Shown here piece by piece: positions 22,377 to 33,091 of a stretch of DNA of 64,000 nucleotides. The stretch is from Massospora cicadina (taxonomy: Eukaryota > Entomophthoromycota > Entomophthoromycetes > Entomophthorales > Entomophthoraceae): NCBI GenBank assembly GCA_022478985.1, contig JAKSZP010013286.1:1-64000 (forward strand). Reading direction: 5' to 3'. The position numbers and the translations under genes are program-made. The notes below the pieces were generated by a model. That model was given only the letters and a program-made list of their open reading frames with translations. It made no database searches and had not been told where the DNA came from. How positions within the stretch are numbered: position 1 is the first letter of the stretch; each line of letters begins with the position of its first letter.

Positions 22377-23250
22377 TTGGCGGAATATGGAGTCCGTGTG
22401 TTTCTGGACATCCAACAAACAGCTTTATGGGAAAGATTATGTGAGGATGTGCACACTTTTTTTCTGACCACAGTGTACGTCACACATATCACTCCATGTT
22501 ACGCGGTAGGCTGGACCTCGGTTTTGAAAACAAGGAGACAGCAGATAAAGCTGCTGCAGTATACATAGTGATTGAACTCCCCAAAGGGCAACGGGTCATC
22601 AAAACCAAACGCACCAGATGGACAAAATCCAACCAAATTTTCCTCACGTTTGACTTTTTGCCTACTACAGTAAAACGTGCCATTTTGGAGCAGCACCTGA
22701 AAGATAGTCTCATCTTATATGGCAAAGTAAAATCTTTCCAGATACAACGCTTTAGGCTGATGCCACACCTGTGCACCAGCAAAGCCATCACAGTTCTGAT
22801 CCCAACCAAGGAGATTGCGAAGGACCTAACCCAGATCCCGCAGTCCACATATATCAATATTGAAGGGCATACCACCCACCCTTTCTGGGTAACCGTTAAC
22901 AGCGCACCCCATCTGCACCCACTGTGATGCGTTCAGCCATAAGGCACATGTATGCCCCACCAAGGAGGGCATCACATTCCAAGAGCACCCCTTGGCAGCC
23001 ATGGCCAGTGGAGAGGCGCACTATGAACCAACCGCAAGCACCAAAGAGGCTTTCCCATGGGAAGCACAAGGCTGCTACCTACTGGTAAAGCCTATTTCCC
23101 TGCAATAGCGGAAGAAGGCCAAGCAGGCCTGCAGGGCTGCGGCCAAGGAAGCGGCCAAAGTCACCACTGCTATCCCACACTCCCAATGCCAGGAGGACAT
23201 CAAAACCTTCGCGGCAGAAGCAACTTGAGAATCCCTTAACCAATCAGATG
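22377..23250 (+). pseudogene. LINE-B ORF1 protein
   Basis: The frames 22377-22568 and 22496-22927 together give an N-terminal region, an RRM-like block (LDLGFENKETADKAAAV; KSNQIFLTFDFLP; KVKSFQIQRFRLMPHLCTS) and, in a shifted frame, a CCHC zinc knuckle CTHCDAFSHKAHVC at 22914-22955. A basic Lys/Ala-rich C-terminal segment follows near 23110. ORF1 proteins coat LINE RNA in the cytoplasmic particle. At least two frameshifts split it: one before 22496 and one just ahead of the zinc knuckle, where the 22496 frame runs into a stop at 22925-22927. Confidence 0.75.
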
Positions 23251-23599
23251 GGAAGCCCATGCTGATTGGGCCACCCAATCTGAGGATCTGATAGGTGACT
23301 TGATCTCACCCAATCTTTGCAATCAAGCTCCACATGAAACTGACTTGGGGTCCAACCTACCTGAAATTTTTTTGACCCAAACGTTGGTGTACCAAATTTA
23401 TCCACACCGCAAAATTTTTTTTAACGTCAGAGAAACAAAAAAGCTAAGGTAAAAGCCAACGCGACCTTTCTGCTAAAATTAACAAAGCTACTAATAGTGT
23501 TGCTGCAAACACCCACACTGCCATGAAGGCCCATGGGGATCTAGAGGAGGCTAGTGGGCCCAGGTGCCCACCCCCTCACACCTAAGGTGTGATGGGGAA

Positions 23600-24910
23600 A
23601 CCTTCAATTTAGGGACGTTGAATATCGCCAGACTCAAGGCCTCGCCATCCTGGGCTAAGAAACTGAGTTTTTTACAAAAAAATTTACCCATGGATATCCT
23701 GGCCATCCAGGAGTCCCACTATCTATGAGGTTCCAAGGATGCTTGGAAAACCATGCTCCTCCCTTCCTTATCCTTTTGGTCAAAGCACTGTGGGGTGCTA
23801 GTTCAGAAAAACAATTTTTTCAAATTTTATTGTTGGAATCCTTCCTCAATGCCTGAACCCATGTTGTCAATTTCTTGTGGGCCAACGTGACACATGCTAT
23901 CATCAACATCTATGCCCCAACCTGTGCACAAGAGCGTCAGGAATCTTTCTCATTGGTCAAATCCCTCCCGTTACCCCCAGACCCCTTTGTAGTCAGCGAC
24001 ATGAACTGTTGGCTAAACACACCCGCAGACCGTGGCCTTCCTCCTCCCACACCCCCAGGGTCATGTAGAACTTCGCGTTCTAAAGGCCACCCTTGGGTTA
24101 ATGGATGCACTGCTGTGGCAAGCCTCGCTGCTCGAAAACATGATGTGCCCCCATGTCCACAATGGCCAATTAAGGTCCATGATCTACATAACCTTATCCT
24201 CACACCAGCGAAATTCCAACCTCACATTTCCCACTTCCAAACAACAAAAATTGAATTCTCTGACCACCAGCTGGTCTCGATAACCTATCACTACCTGTCA
24301 CAGTGGCTAAGGCCCCACATTGGTGCAAACTCCGCCCTCCCAAACTTGCGTTGCCAGGATTTTCCACTTGGGTGGCATCAGCAACTTTGGCAAAAAGTTT
24401 GTTACACCGTTTTGCATGGACCCCATCTCCACATGGGCAGCCTTCAAAGAGAATACCATCTGCCACTCTCACCACCTCTCCTCCCAACGCTCATGAGCCA
24501 CATCAGCTGTCATCTCGCGCGCTCTGGAAGAGTTGGCACACCTGGAGTCCAACATCCCAGCTACAGTCTACAGCCCTGCATGGGGCCAGAAGTGGGTGGA
24601 AGCAGCAGCCCACCTCAATGCGCTCGAAAGGCAACACAAACATTGGGTTTGTGTTCAGTACAGGACCAAATGCATTACAGAGGGCAACAAGTGCACCGCA
24701 AATTTTTAAAAATTTCACACCATGCCAGAGCGTGGCCTGCACACAGGTGCGAAGATCAGATGATTCCATCATGGATATGCCAGCTGAAGTGACAATCAAA
24801 ATAAAAAGGATTTCTCTAAGTTATACCGATCTGATCCAATTTAGCCGGCTAAAGTGGCAGAATTTTTTGACTGAACCCACATCTGCACCATTTTCTGATA
24901 CCCGGAAATA
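23600..24910 (+). pseudogene. LINE-B ORF2 endonuclease domain
   Basis: LGTLNIARLKASPSWAKK near 23613 is the N-terminal strand that carries the metal-binding Asn. ILAIQESHYL at about 23700 is the QE-x-H motif. In the 305-residue frame 23875-24792, SDMNCW replaces the usual GDFN-CW, and FSDHQLVSI (about 24258) is the SDH motif with its catalytic His. The domain nicks target DNA for target-primed reverse transcription. The GDFN change and frameshifts around 23870 and 24800 suggest loss of function. Confidence 0.78.
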
Positions 24911-25573
24911 ATGAATTTGATTACTCCAAATGAACTATGGACAGCCATCCGCGGTGCACCAAATCGGAAATGCCCAGGCCCAGATGGCATTCCATATGAA
25001 TTCTATAAAAAGTACTTCAAATATATATCCCCACTGCTGCTTGCCTCACTTAACCAGAGCCTTCTGGAAAAACGCTTCCACCAGGAGGACAAGAGGCCTT
25101 CACTGTCACACTCTTCAAGAAAGGGGACAAGCTAGACTTAGCCAAATGGCGCCCCATTTCTTTAATTAACACGGATACAAAATTTTCAACTAAAATAATG
25201 GCTAACCGTTTAGGGATTGTAGCATCTGCCTCCATCTCCCCAGAACAATTCGGTTTCATACCCAGACAGGTTGATTTGGGACGACGTGCACTCTGTGGCT
25301 AACGCATGCCAGTCCACAGCCTCTGGGGCAATTGTATTCTTAGAACAACAGAAGGCCTATGATAGAGTTAATTTGGGAATACCTCAGGGCCTGCCTCCAT
25401 CAATTCCGCTTACCCCCTTGCTTCATCAACTGGGTAATGATGCTCACGGAATCTGCAACAATGGCAGTGCGTGGCCCTGGCTTCCTAACAGAAATAGTAC
25501 GCCCTCAAAGGGGCTTACGACAAGGGGACCCCCTCAGCCCACTCTTATACAACTTCAGCCTTGACCCACTACT
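24911..25573 (+). pseudogene. LINE-B RT fingers and palm, frameshifted
   Basis: The frame 24911-25135 reads RKCPGPDGIPYEFYKKYFKY, the RT 1/2 region. A shift then moves the downstream part (KWRPISLINTD; GFIPRQ) to another frame. The frame 25271-25564 carries FLEQQKAYDRVN, motif A with its Asp replaced by Glu in the F-L-[D]-Q position. The frame 25359-25577 carries GLRQGDPLSPLLYNFSLDPL, motif B. Each is clear alone, but they lie in different frames. Confidence 0.8.
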
Positions 25574-26650
25574 TTGAAACGTGAATGCCCAACTCACTGG
25601 GGTCCATGCACCAGGCAAGCCCCAGTCAAGATGATGGCGTTTGCAGATGACTGTGTGGTTGGGGTGTCTAATAATAAAGATTCACGCGCGCTTAAAGCTC
25701 TCATTCAGGAGTATTCCCAGGTAAGTAATGCTGAACTGGATGCTTCCAAAACTGAAATCATCCTCCTTGGTCGGTATCAAACCTGCTGGGCCCCAGCGAC
25801 CAGTGCCCAGCCCGGCCCATCTTCTCGCACACATGCTCGCCCTCCCAGCTCAACCCACACCGCCCCAATAGTGCTCCCCTTCATGCCACGCCCTACCATA
25901 GGGCCGGTCCACCATCTGGGTGTGTGGGTGGAGGCAGGCGGGTATGCATCAGCAGTAATAGAAAGTCATATTCTAGACAACGTGACGAAGCGCATCGCCT
26001 CCTTCAGAGCCCAACCTACTTCCCTTACTGGCAGGGTCGTTTTAGCCAACTCTATGCTCCTCTCCAAAGTCTGGTTTGGAGCCCACGCCATCCCCTTCTC
26101 CCCAGGCTTTTTCAAATCCTTGTATGCCCTTCTGCAAGGATGGCTTTGGTCAGGTCGCCCACCACCAGTATGGCTAGAGGTCATGTTTGGCCCTTATCAT
26201 CATGGTGGCATGGGCCTACTTGACTTCAAAGCCCATGCCGCCAAGATCCTAGGCACCTGGATTGCGGCTGTCACTGCTCCTACACTCCCATCCCAACACT
26301 GGTCCTGCGCGGCCCGCTCCAACATCTCCCGAGCCTTGGGCCTTAACAATCCATCGAACCCTCACTCCTTGATGAAATACCTGGCTTCACACCCATTGGC
26401 CACAGGTCCTCACGGGACTAAAACCCACTACAAACGAATCCTCCTCTCCATGCGGAGCGCTGAGTGGAGAATTCGTATTAGTGGACACACAGCCCTGAGA
26501 GGGCGCCCCTCTCCTCAGTTCACACAAGAGGTACAGGGGTTACCCATTCAAGATGGCGTGATCCCCACACGCCCTCATGTCCTATCCAGGGTGGACTACC
26601 TGGACATGATGGACATCCCTTACTCCATTGAGACTCAGAAGACTATTTGA
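25574..26650 (+). pseudogene. LINE-B RT motif C, thumb and C-terminal part
   Basis: A 358-residue open frame. MMAFADDCVVGVSN holds FADD at 25640-25651, the catalytic Asp pair of LINE RTs, intact. Then SKTEIILLGRYQ (motif D/E region), VHHLGVWVEAGGYASAVIES and SKVWFGAHAIPF ... LYALLQGWLW, typical of the region after the RT in L1/Tx1-like ORF2. It ends at a TGA within RVDYLDMMDIPYSIETQKTI, where LINE-B' has Trp (TGG), so this is a single-base nonsense change. Confidence 0.85.
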
Positions 26651-27300
26651 AAATATACACACCATCCTATGTTGCAGCCTCAAATCCGTTCCCATTTGTG
26701 GCGCTGCCTGAGGTGGGTGTACTGTACGGCTGAGCGCTCTAACGCTTTAAGCTCTTCCTGCGTCATGTGTGGTCAGTATGGAACGCTATTCTACCACATG
26801 GAGAAGTGTCCTACCTCTAAAGTGATATGGCGCTAAGTTCAACGTCCTTGGCCAGGATCAAACACATCCCTTCAGTTCGCTAAGAGATATGTTTGATTTA
26901 TCAATGGCTTCCCCCTTCCACCCTCCCTCTGTGCTCTGGTGGTTGCAATCGCCATGTGGACTATCCACACGATTGTCTTGGATGCCATCACAGGCTCCTC
27001 TCCCACCCTCCCAGAAGCTGTCCACAGATTCCAGTCTCATTTGGTTGACCACTTTCAGGCGTGGATATTAGGATACCTCCCACCATGTCGCTGACAGCTG
27101 GTCTCCTCCTGGTTCCCAGTTTGGTTTTTAAATAAGACCCTTTCCTCCACACGTGTTCAATTGTGGCTACGGCCCCTTCACACGTTCCCTCCCCTCCCCA
27201 TAGTGGCGTTCCCGCTGGCAACAAGAGATAGCATCGCTTCTCTGGGGTGCCTTCCCTGTTACTAAGTTCTGTTCCTTTTGGGTCAAATTCGTAAGTGTCC
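26651..27300 (+). pseudogene. LINE-B ORF2 zinc-binding C-terminus and 3' UTR
   Basis: After the TGA the frame continues with HLWRCLRWVY, then CVMCGQYGTLFYHMEKCPTS and KVIWR, a CCHC zf-RVT-like zinc ribbon (C-x2-C, H, C, then Trp helix). A stop replaces the Glu after IWR. Downstream, WTIHTIVLDAI and similar helical segments match LINE-B'. The 3' UTR ends with CCATGGTCAGCC and AATAAA. The domain may help in RNA or target binding in this LINE class. Confidence 0.7.
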
Positions 27301-27847
27301 ATCCCATGGTCAGCCTTCCTCTCAATAAATTAAAATTAAAATTAAAATTAAATTTATTAACATTGGGTAGCAAGAAACATGCAATTATGTGCACCATTAA
27401 GAAACTCATCAATTGCAGCAGATTCAATAGATTTTGATCTAAACAACTTGGAGTAAAAGCTATGAACTTTGACTGCCACTTTGGTTGGAGTTCTGCGACG
27501 GAGTTGTCCAGCCGCCTCAACTGTGTGCAGGTCAAGCTTACTCACAGTGCAAAGAATTTTTGGAATAAGTAGGCAGAACACATATCAACTGCTGTTATAT
27601 TTTTTGCCTTGAACTGAACACAAACGCGATGTGTGTGTTATATTACCAGTTTGCGAGATGAGCAGAAACTATTTTCCCAAATACATCCGCAACAAACTGA
27701 ACCCTGCAGAAAAATGTTAGATTCCAGGTTGTCAAATTATGTTACCATGAACTTAATGACTGCTGAAGCAGCCCAAGGGTGTTGCAATGAAATGTGATAT
27801 GCCTAAAAGATGGTGTTTACTTTAAAGGCTGACCAATAGAAAGTGGA

Positions 27848-28760
27848 TCAGCACAGAATGGAGTGTCGAATTTTGGTGCCAAAGTTTTGGTGTCCACCTA
27901 TTCTAAAAACATAGGCGACGTTATTTTTGCCTGAAAAAGTTTGCACCATTTTGACGCCTGTGCCACTGGGCTTGATAAATTGAATGATATTGAAACCATC
28001 CTGTAGTTGGATAAATCTACCTTCATGGTTGTAAAGTGCGTAATCTGGGGGCAAAAGTTCAACAGGGCAAGGATGAGGCCAATGCAGGACATAGACCTCA
28101 GCTGACTGTTGTGAATATGGTGGTGGGACATGTTGGGTAGTAACGGCGCATTCTTGGGGAGGTATCAAAAAGGCCCCAAGGTAGCTTTTAGCACACGGAG
28201 TTTGACATGTCCCTGTGATGGGGGGTAGGCATTGAAGGCTAGTGGTTGGTGGCTTAGTTGTCCCAGAAGTTCTGGTCGCCCAACACAAAGGGATTAGGTG
28301 GAAGTGGGAGTGAAGCTACATCTGAGAGGAAATCTCAGCGAGGCTAAGCACAGGTCGTGATGTAAACATTGAATATAGTGTGCACTTCATTGTCCCATGA
28401 AAAGGACATGACCAGCACATGACCATCTAGATAAAAATTTTTATTTATAAATTCAAAATTTATGGGATGCACGTATAAGCACTCTTACAATGCAGCAACC
28501 AAAAAGAAAGGGAGCGGAGGAGCATGGTTGCCCATGTGTCCTCAAAACCATGTGGACAGTAGGATTCCTGAATTGCCAGGATGTCCACAGGTAAAGTTGT
28601 TTTTAAAAACTCAGTTTCCTAGCCTAGGATGGCAAGGCCTTGAGTCTAGCGATATTTATTGTCCCTATAGTGAAGGAGACCCCCATCACACCTTAGGTGT
28701 AAGGGAAGGGCCCCATGCCTTCCTGCGCCACTTTTTCAGCGGCTGCTTTGACTTGAAAAC
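27848..28760 (-). pseudogene. LINE-C endonuclease remnant
   Basis: The overlapping frames 27848-28288 and 27898-28131 contain SQLRSMSCIGLILALLNFCP, then HFTTMKVDLSNYRMVSISF. They align with NGQLRSMIYITLILTPAKF and HFQTTKIEFSDHQLVSITY of LINE-B and -B', the region leading to the SDH motif. Here the Asp-His pair is Asn-Tyr, so the catalytic His is lost. The QE-x-H region lies near 28555-28600 (plus-strand AGGATTCCTGAATTGCCAGG). Frames are broken. Confidence 0.65.
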
Positions 28761-28801
28761 GTGTGCCTTGTGCCATCAAGTATGTGTCCTTAAGTGTTAC
28801 T

Positions 28802-29359
28802 TTAATTTGGGTTTAGTTTCGGCTTTGGTATTTTTTGATTTTGATTAATTTTTGTATTGAGGTGCTCCTGTGGTGCACCATTGGAAGGCAACAAAAACTT
28901 GGGGGAGTTTGGGTCAAAATAGTCAGTTTCAATTGGAGTATAGTAACTATGTGTGAGTGAGTATGACTCAAACACCTGGTCTTCAGGCTGGTGTGCCCAA
29001 TTTAAATTGGTGAGCAAATTCTTGATCTTTTTTAACTGCAAATGACTCAATGCCAACTTGGGTCTGGGCAGATGTGATCACGGACGTTGCCAAAGCTTCT
29101 GCCTTGACCGCTGCTCTATGGGCCTGTTTGGCCTTTTTGCGCTCTTGTGGGGACACAGGTTTAACCTGAATATAACACCCATGCGCACCCCACTGGAAGG
29201 CAGCATTGGTGCCCATGACATGCCTTTAAAGGGAGTCAGCGCTTCCCATCGCATCTGGAAGAGTTTATTGCTGAGTGACGCCTTTCTGGGTGGGTAGGTG
29301 TGTGATTTATGGCCAAAAACATGACAATATATGCAGATAGGTGGTGCTCTATCCACCAT
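28802..29359 (-). pseudogene. LINE-C ORF1 zinc-knuckle region
   Basis: The frame 29078-29359 starts within PPICIYCHVFGHKSHTYPP, a zinc knuckle of the C-x2-C-x4-H-x4-C type whose last Cys is Tyr. It continues to a segment with KASLSNKLFQMRW ... GVIFRLNLCPHKSAKR, matching the region FPWEAQGCYLLVKPISLQ in LINE-B. The frame 28983-29216 adds QERKKAKQAHRAAVKAEALA, the basic helix. The upstream RRM-like part (to about 30000) is present only as short broken frames. Confidence 0.65.
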
Positions 29360-30297
29360 AATGCGGAATGGGTGGTAGTCCTGCCCATTAATAATGATAA
29401 TTGTGGTGTGGGAGGTATTAGTTGTCTTCCATGATAACTGCGGATAGGATGATCACTGCAATTGCTTTGCCCATGCTAAGCTCCATTATAAGTGTGAAGC
29501 ACTGCATTTCAAAAGAGTGTACTGCAAATTTATAGTCCACAAGAGAGATAGCGCTCTAGTACTGCACGTCTCACAGTTGTGGGGAGAAAGTCAAAAGTGA
29601 CAAATACTCAGTTAAATTTGGTTCAATGCGTGCACCTTGTTTTGACCACACGTTGACCATCTGGGAGATAACCACCATGTGCACCTGTGCAACTTTGTCC
29701 TCTGCTTGTGTGGTTTCAATCCTAAGGTCCACCCAACCCTAAGTCATATAATGAGGTGCAACATACACAACAGCTGGGAAGTGTTTGTGCACATCACCAC
29801 AAAAATATTCACAAAGTGCCATTTAATTAATATCCAAAAAACATGAATCCCATGATCCACTAATGACAGAGGCTGAGAGTGTGGAGTTTTGATGTACTGG
29901 TTGCATTTTGCTTGCCAAGCTAAAATCTCCAGCGAGATACTCACCATGTTTATTTTATTTTGTCTTGGCCACTGGTGTTCCCACGTTTTTTTTCTAGCTT
30001 TGGACAGTGTAAAAACTGAACCCATGCCCTTTACTACGCTTGCCCAACATTTACCCAACATTGTGTAAACACTCATCTCCTCTCATTGATTATTAAAATT
30101 ATAAGCCTTTATTCAAATCAGTTTCAATAAGTGATTGCACCGACAAAGAAAAGTTTAGCCATATAAGTAATATGAAAGTTTAAAGGATGGTAGGATCTAA
30201 ATGCAATATAATAATGAACTAATAATTTAAATTGTTAAACCCTTCTTTTATGTTACTCTCTGGATTAAATCAAAAACTAAAAACAATTTAAATTTTA

Positions 30298-30573
30298 TTT
30301 TGAGGTGGGCCAACCTGGGGATGATACCACACCCATAAAGGGGAAATTGAATGAATGGGAAAGGAGGATAAAACCCAGAAAACCTCCATGCGCAGCATAT
30401 GATAGGCCAGTTATCCAAACACCACCTTTGCTATTTGCTATCTCAGTTTGGGGCATTGGTATGCAAAACCAACACTGTCATAATCGTCCCCTACCCAAAC
30501 TTCATTGACCAGGATCAAACTCAGGGAGGTAGTAGTTGAGGGTCCATATTCTACCACTGGGGTATCCTCCCCC
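30298..30573 (-). mobile_element. tRNA-derived SINE
   Basis: On the minus strand the element starts GGGGGAGGATACCCCAGTGG and continues TAGAATATGG. This has an A-box-like TACCCCAGTGGTAGA and, 36 bases later, a B-box-like GAGTTTGATCC, the internal pol III promoter arrangement of tRNA-derived SINEs. The 3' tail (ATCCCCAGGTTGGCC, then AATAAAAT) resembles LINE 3' ends here. Flanks AAAAACAATTTAAATTTTA (30279-30297) and AAAAACATTATTATTTTA (30580-30597) are a plausible diverged TSD. No protein frame. Confidence 0.75.
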
Positions 30574-30741
30574 AGAAATAAAAACATTATTATTTTAGAA
30601 AAGAATTCTTTATTATTGGTATATTATTCACCAATTTAAGTCAGAAAGTACAGCCATCCAGGAATTAATTTGATATATGCTTACTATGTGCTAGAGCTTG
30701 TTGCTAAGTTACAGCATTATTTTTAATTGGTCAAATGCTTC

Positions 30742-30767
30742 TTTTTTTAGTACTAGATGGTCCCAAC
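30742..30767 (-). mobile_element. ultrashort insertion, 26 bp, first of a tandem pair
   Basis: T7 on the plus strand, then TAGTACTA... ending TCCCAAC: 19 non-A bases of the LINE-F tail. It is flanked by perfect copies of TGGTCAAATGCTTC at 30728-30741 and 30768-30781. Confidence 0.9.
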
Positions 30768-30781
30768 TGGTCAAATGCTTC

Positions 30782-30830
30782 TTTTTTTAGTACTAGATGG
30801 TCCCAACCCAAGGGGGGATTCATCGATGTC
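30782..30830 (-). mobile_element. ultrashort insertion, 49 bp, second of a tandem pair
   Basis: This longer copy of the same tail also has T7 and reaches CATCGATG plus two extra bases. It lies between the second and a third copy of TGGTCAAATGCTTC (30768-30781 and 30831-30844). Relative to the 13044 copy it has one extra G in the G-run. Same orientation as its neighbour. Confidence 0.9.
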
Positions 30831-30989
30831 TGGTCAAATGCTTCTTAATAATCTGTTATTAATGCACTCTCCAGAGATGGGTTTTCAGGACAGTTCTTCT
30901 AATCTGTTCCATGATATGTATATTCTAACAAACACATTTGTGTTATAAATGGTAACTGTGAATTATATTATGTTCCTTAAGCATTTTTA

Positions 30990-32905
30990 AAAAGATTTAT
31001 TTGAGATAAGCCAACCAGGGGATGGACAATATCGATATAAAACCAAATAAGAAAACTGAAAACACAAACCAAAAGCTTTAAATGAGTGGCGAGACACAAA
31101 AACAAAAGGAAAATTACCCTACCAGGTGTAGCAGCAGTGAACCGCTTATTCCACCATGGCGGAGGGGAGGGGGATTAGGCGGATTATCAATTTCATCTTC
31201 ACCATTGAAGAGGCTAATAAAAGCTGAAACAAGGGGGTTGGGGCATCTGCAGGATGTTAGTCAAGGTGAAGTAGATAATTATTAAGATCATGGGTAACAA
31301 TCTGGGCCTGGAGCAAAGCCTCCAGGAGTTTGGAAACATGGTGTTCAGCTTTTAGCGTGCGTCAGGAAGCTGGGTGAAATCTGTAATGGTGGCTCTGGTG
31401 ATACAGTGGTGGAGGAAAATTCTACCAGTGCATTAACATGCTTGTCAGCAGAGGTGGCAGTTTCTTTTAATCATTCAATTTTCACGTTTGCAACCTCAGG
31501 GAAATCAGCAGGGAATTTGGTTAAATGTAGCTCTTCTTTAAATTAGTGACTGAGAGTTCCATGGCTTTGCAGAGATGATGACTATCAGGAGAGGCCACCG
31601 CAGCCTTAGAAAGTTGATGGTCGCTTAAGAATGGGGTAGTGGTGGGCTTTGGGACATATTTCTTGGGCGGGAATGGGGTATCAAATCTGAAGGCAAATAT
31701 GGTTTTAAATTTATCATAAAGTCTGGAGGTGGGACAATTTCCCCAGATTTGGTTATTTCATCAAATAAGTCCCAGGGATTTTGGTTGAGTAGGATTGATT
31801 CAGAGAGACGTGGCTGTGATTGGGTAAGTTTTGGGGCTACAAATTAGTTGTTTTGAAATTTGGGTTCAAACCTGCTCCCAATTATGTATATCGTGAGAAA
31901 TTTGGCCAGCTTGGGCTTTGGTTTCAAAGGTTTGCTAATTTTTCAAACGTTCAGCTGGAGGGGGTGGGGGTAGCCAAAATCCCCACTCAAACGCTGTTTG
32001 TGTGTACCTCACATGAGGGCTTGGTGGTTTCCATATTTTTTTGAACTGTGGCGACAGGCCTTTTTGGATTGGTCCAACTTATGGCAGATGGGGCAAACTG
32101 TGTGGCCATTGTTGATGTGAGCCTAAAAGAAGTGATCTGGTGCAGATGGGATATAGGCACGTGGTGGGATGTGCTGGGCTATTGTTGGCTGGTGGGGGGT
32201 AATGGTGGCCATTGCCCATGGTGCCACTAATTATTCAGCACAACTAGGTACAAGGAAGTGGATGATGGGGTCTGTGTCATATTTGGACAGCCCTGTCATC
32301 AATTTTTCATAGAGTGTTTGAGGCGGAAGGTGCGAGGGAAGGTTTGCAAAGGTCACCACAAATGTAGTATCACTGTGGAGGCATATATGGGTGGTGGTAA
32401 TGGGTGCGTTTTTATATGTTAAGAGCGTAGCTGCTGCAGTGGCTGCATCCTCATTGGTGGCAAAGCCTATATCAAAATAGCCCTTGTAAGGGCAGAAGTT
32501 GATAAACACCAGCTGGTGCAACCATGGCTGTTGCCTGCTCAATTATCGCTTTGTCACTATACAGGAAGAGATAGCTGTACTCAACAAGGAGGAAAAAGTA
32601 AATATTGGATTGGGGTAGGGCTAGGGGGTGGGGGTGCTTTGGGTGGACACACGCTAAGTGTAATGTTGACTTCCTAGGAGGAACAAATTGGCCCAATGCA
32701 TTAGGCAGGCTGGATGAGCTAGTCCACATGCGTTTGCCTGCTGGGTGGAAAACGCTATCAGGTGGAGCACCGCTGCCCCATACTGGGGCAGCAGGTGGTG
32801 GATCCGTAGACATAAATAAAAACTGATGCGGTGTAGGTGGCAATGAGAAACAAATGGTTACTTTTAATCAAAATTGCTTGAAATTGTTGTCAAGCAAAAA
32901 AACTC
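30990..32905 (-). mobile_element. ORF1-only LINE-like element O3 with TSD
   Basis: A 1.9-kb element bounded by 17-bp flanks TTCCTTAAGCATTTTTA (30973-30989) and TTCCTTAAGTATCTTTA (32906-32922), 15 of 17 identical. It holds only ORF1-like sequence, with no endonuclease or RT. The minus-strand 3' end reads CATCCCCTGGTTGGCTTATC then AAATAAA, similar to LINE 3' ends. Size and content equal those of the complete plus-strand copy at 59533-61482, which shows that the lack of ORF2 is a family property. Confidence 0.82.
32231..32843 (-). pseudogene. O3 ORF1 N-terminal and RRM-like region
   Basis: The frame 32472-32843 begins with a proline-rich segment (MSTDPPPAAPVWGSGAPPD within it) and ends near QLLPLQGLF. 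After a frameshift the frame 32231-32542 carries NFCPYKGYFDIGFATNEDAA, then DTTFVVTFANLPSHLPPQTL and EKLMTGLSKY, the RRM-like block shared with O1, O2 and O5. C-terminal sequence between 31080 and 32200 is present only in short frames. Confidence 0.7.
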
Positions 32906-33091
32906 TTCCTTAAGTATCTTTAGTTAAGTTTTTATATTGTTAACATTGTCCTCTGACCTCTCATTTTATATGTTATATGTTATATCTAAAAATTATGTCT
33001 GTTATTTAGATTAACATATAGTTTTAATTAATTTATATCTGGTAAGGTCTGAGTTTTCTTTCTCACAACAATAACATTAGTTACTATAATT

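Larger units (their letters stand above)
22085..27352 (+). mobile_element. LINE-B, near full-length L1/Tx1-like LINE
   Basis: ORF1 (RRM-like plus zinc knuckle), a short spacer, then ORF2 (endonuclease, RT, zf-RVT-like C-terminus) and a 3' tail CCATGGTCAGCCTTCCTCTC, then AATAAA and several TTAAAA units. The 5' end (ACTTTTCTCTCTCGTTGCAA) is shared with LINE-B' at about 43560, so both reach the same 5' boundary. Weakly similar flanks (TTTATTTAACCAAGGTAG left, TTTATTAACATTGGGTAG right) may be an eroded TSD. Several frameshifts make it defective, but RT FADD is intact. Confidence 0.88.
27353..30076 (-). mobile_element. LINE-C, truncated L1/Tx1-like LINE
   Basis: Read on the minus strand from about 30076, ORF1 and endonuclease remnants are followed by the very start of the RT region (VHSFYSKLFRSKSIESAAID, 27357-27581). 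The LINE then stops abruptly at the A-rich 3' end of LINE-B. LINEs are normally truncated at the 5' end, so loss of the whole RT and 3' tail points to a deletion or rearrangement at this junction, possibly linked to LINE-B insertion. Confidence 0.65.

Noticed and set aside
28423..28446. GACCATCTAGATAAAAA, similar to the LINE-F tail end
   Set aside because: It diverges after CTAG (no TACT), has no matching flanking duplication and lies within LINE-C sequence.
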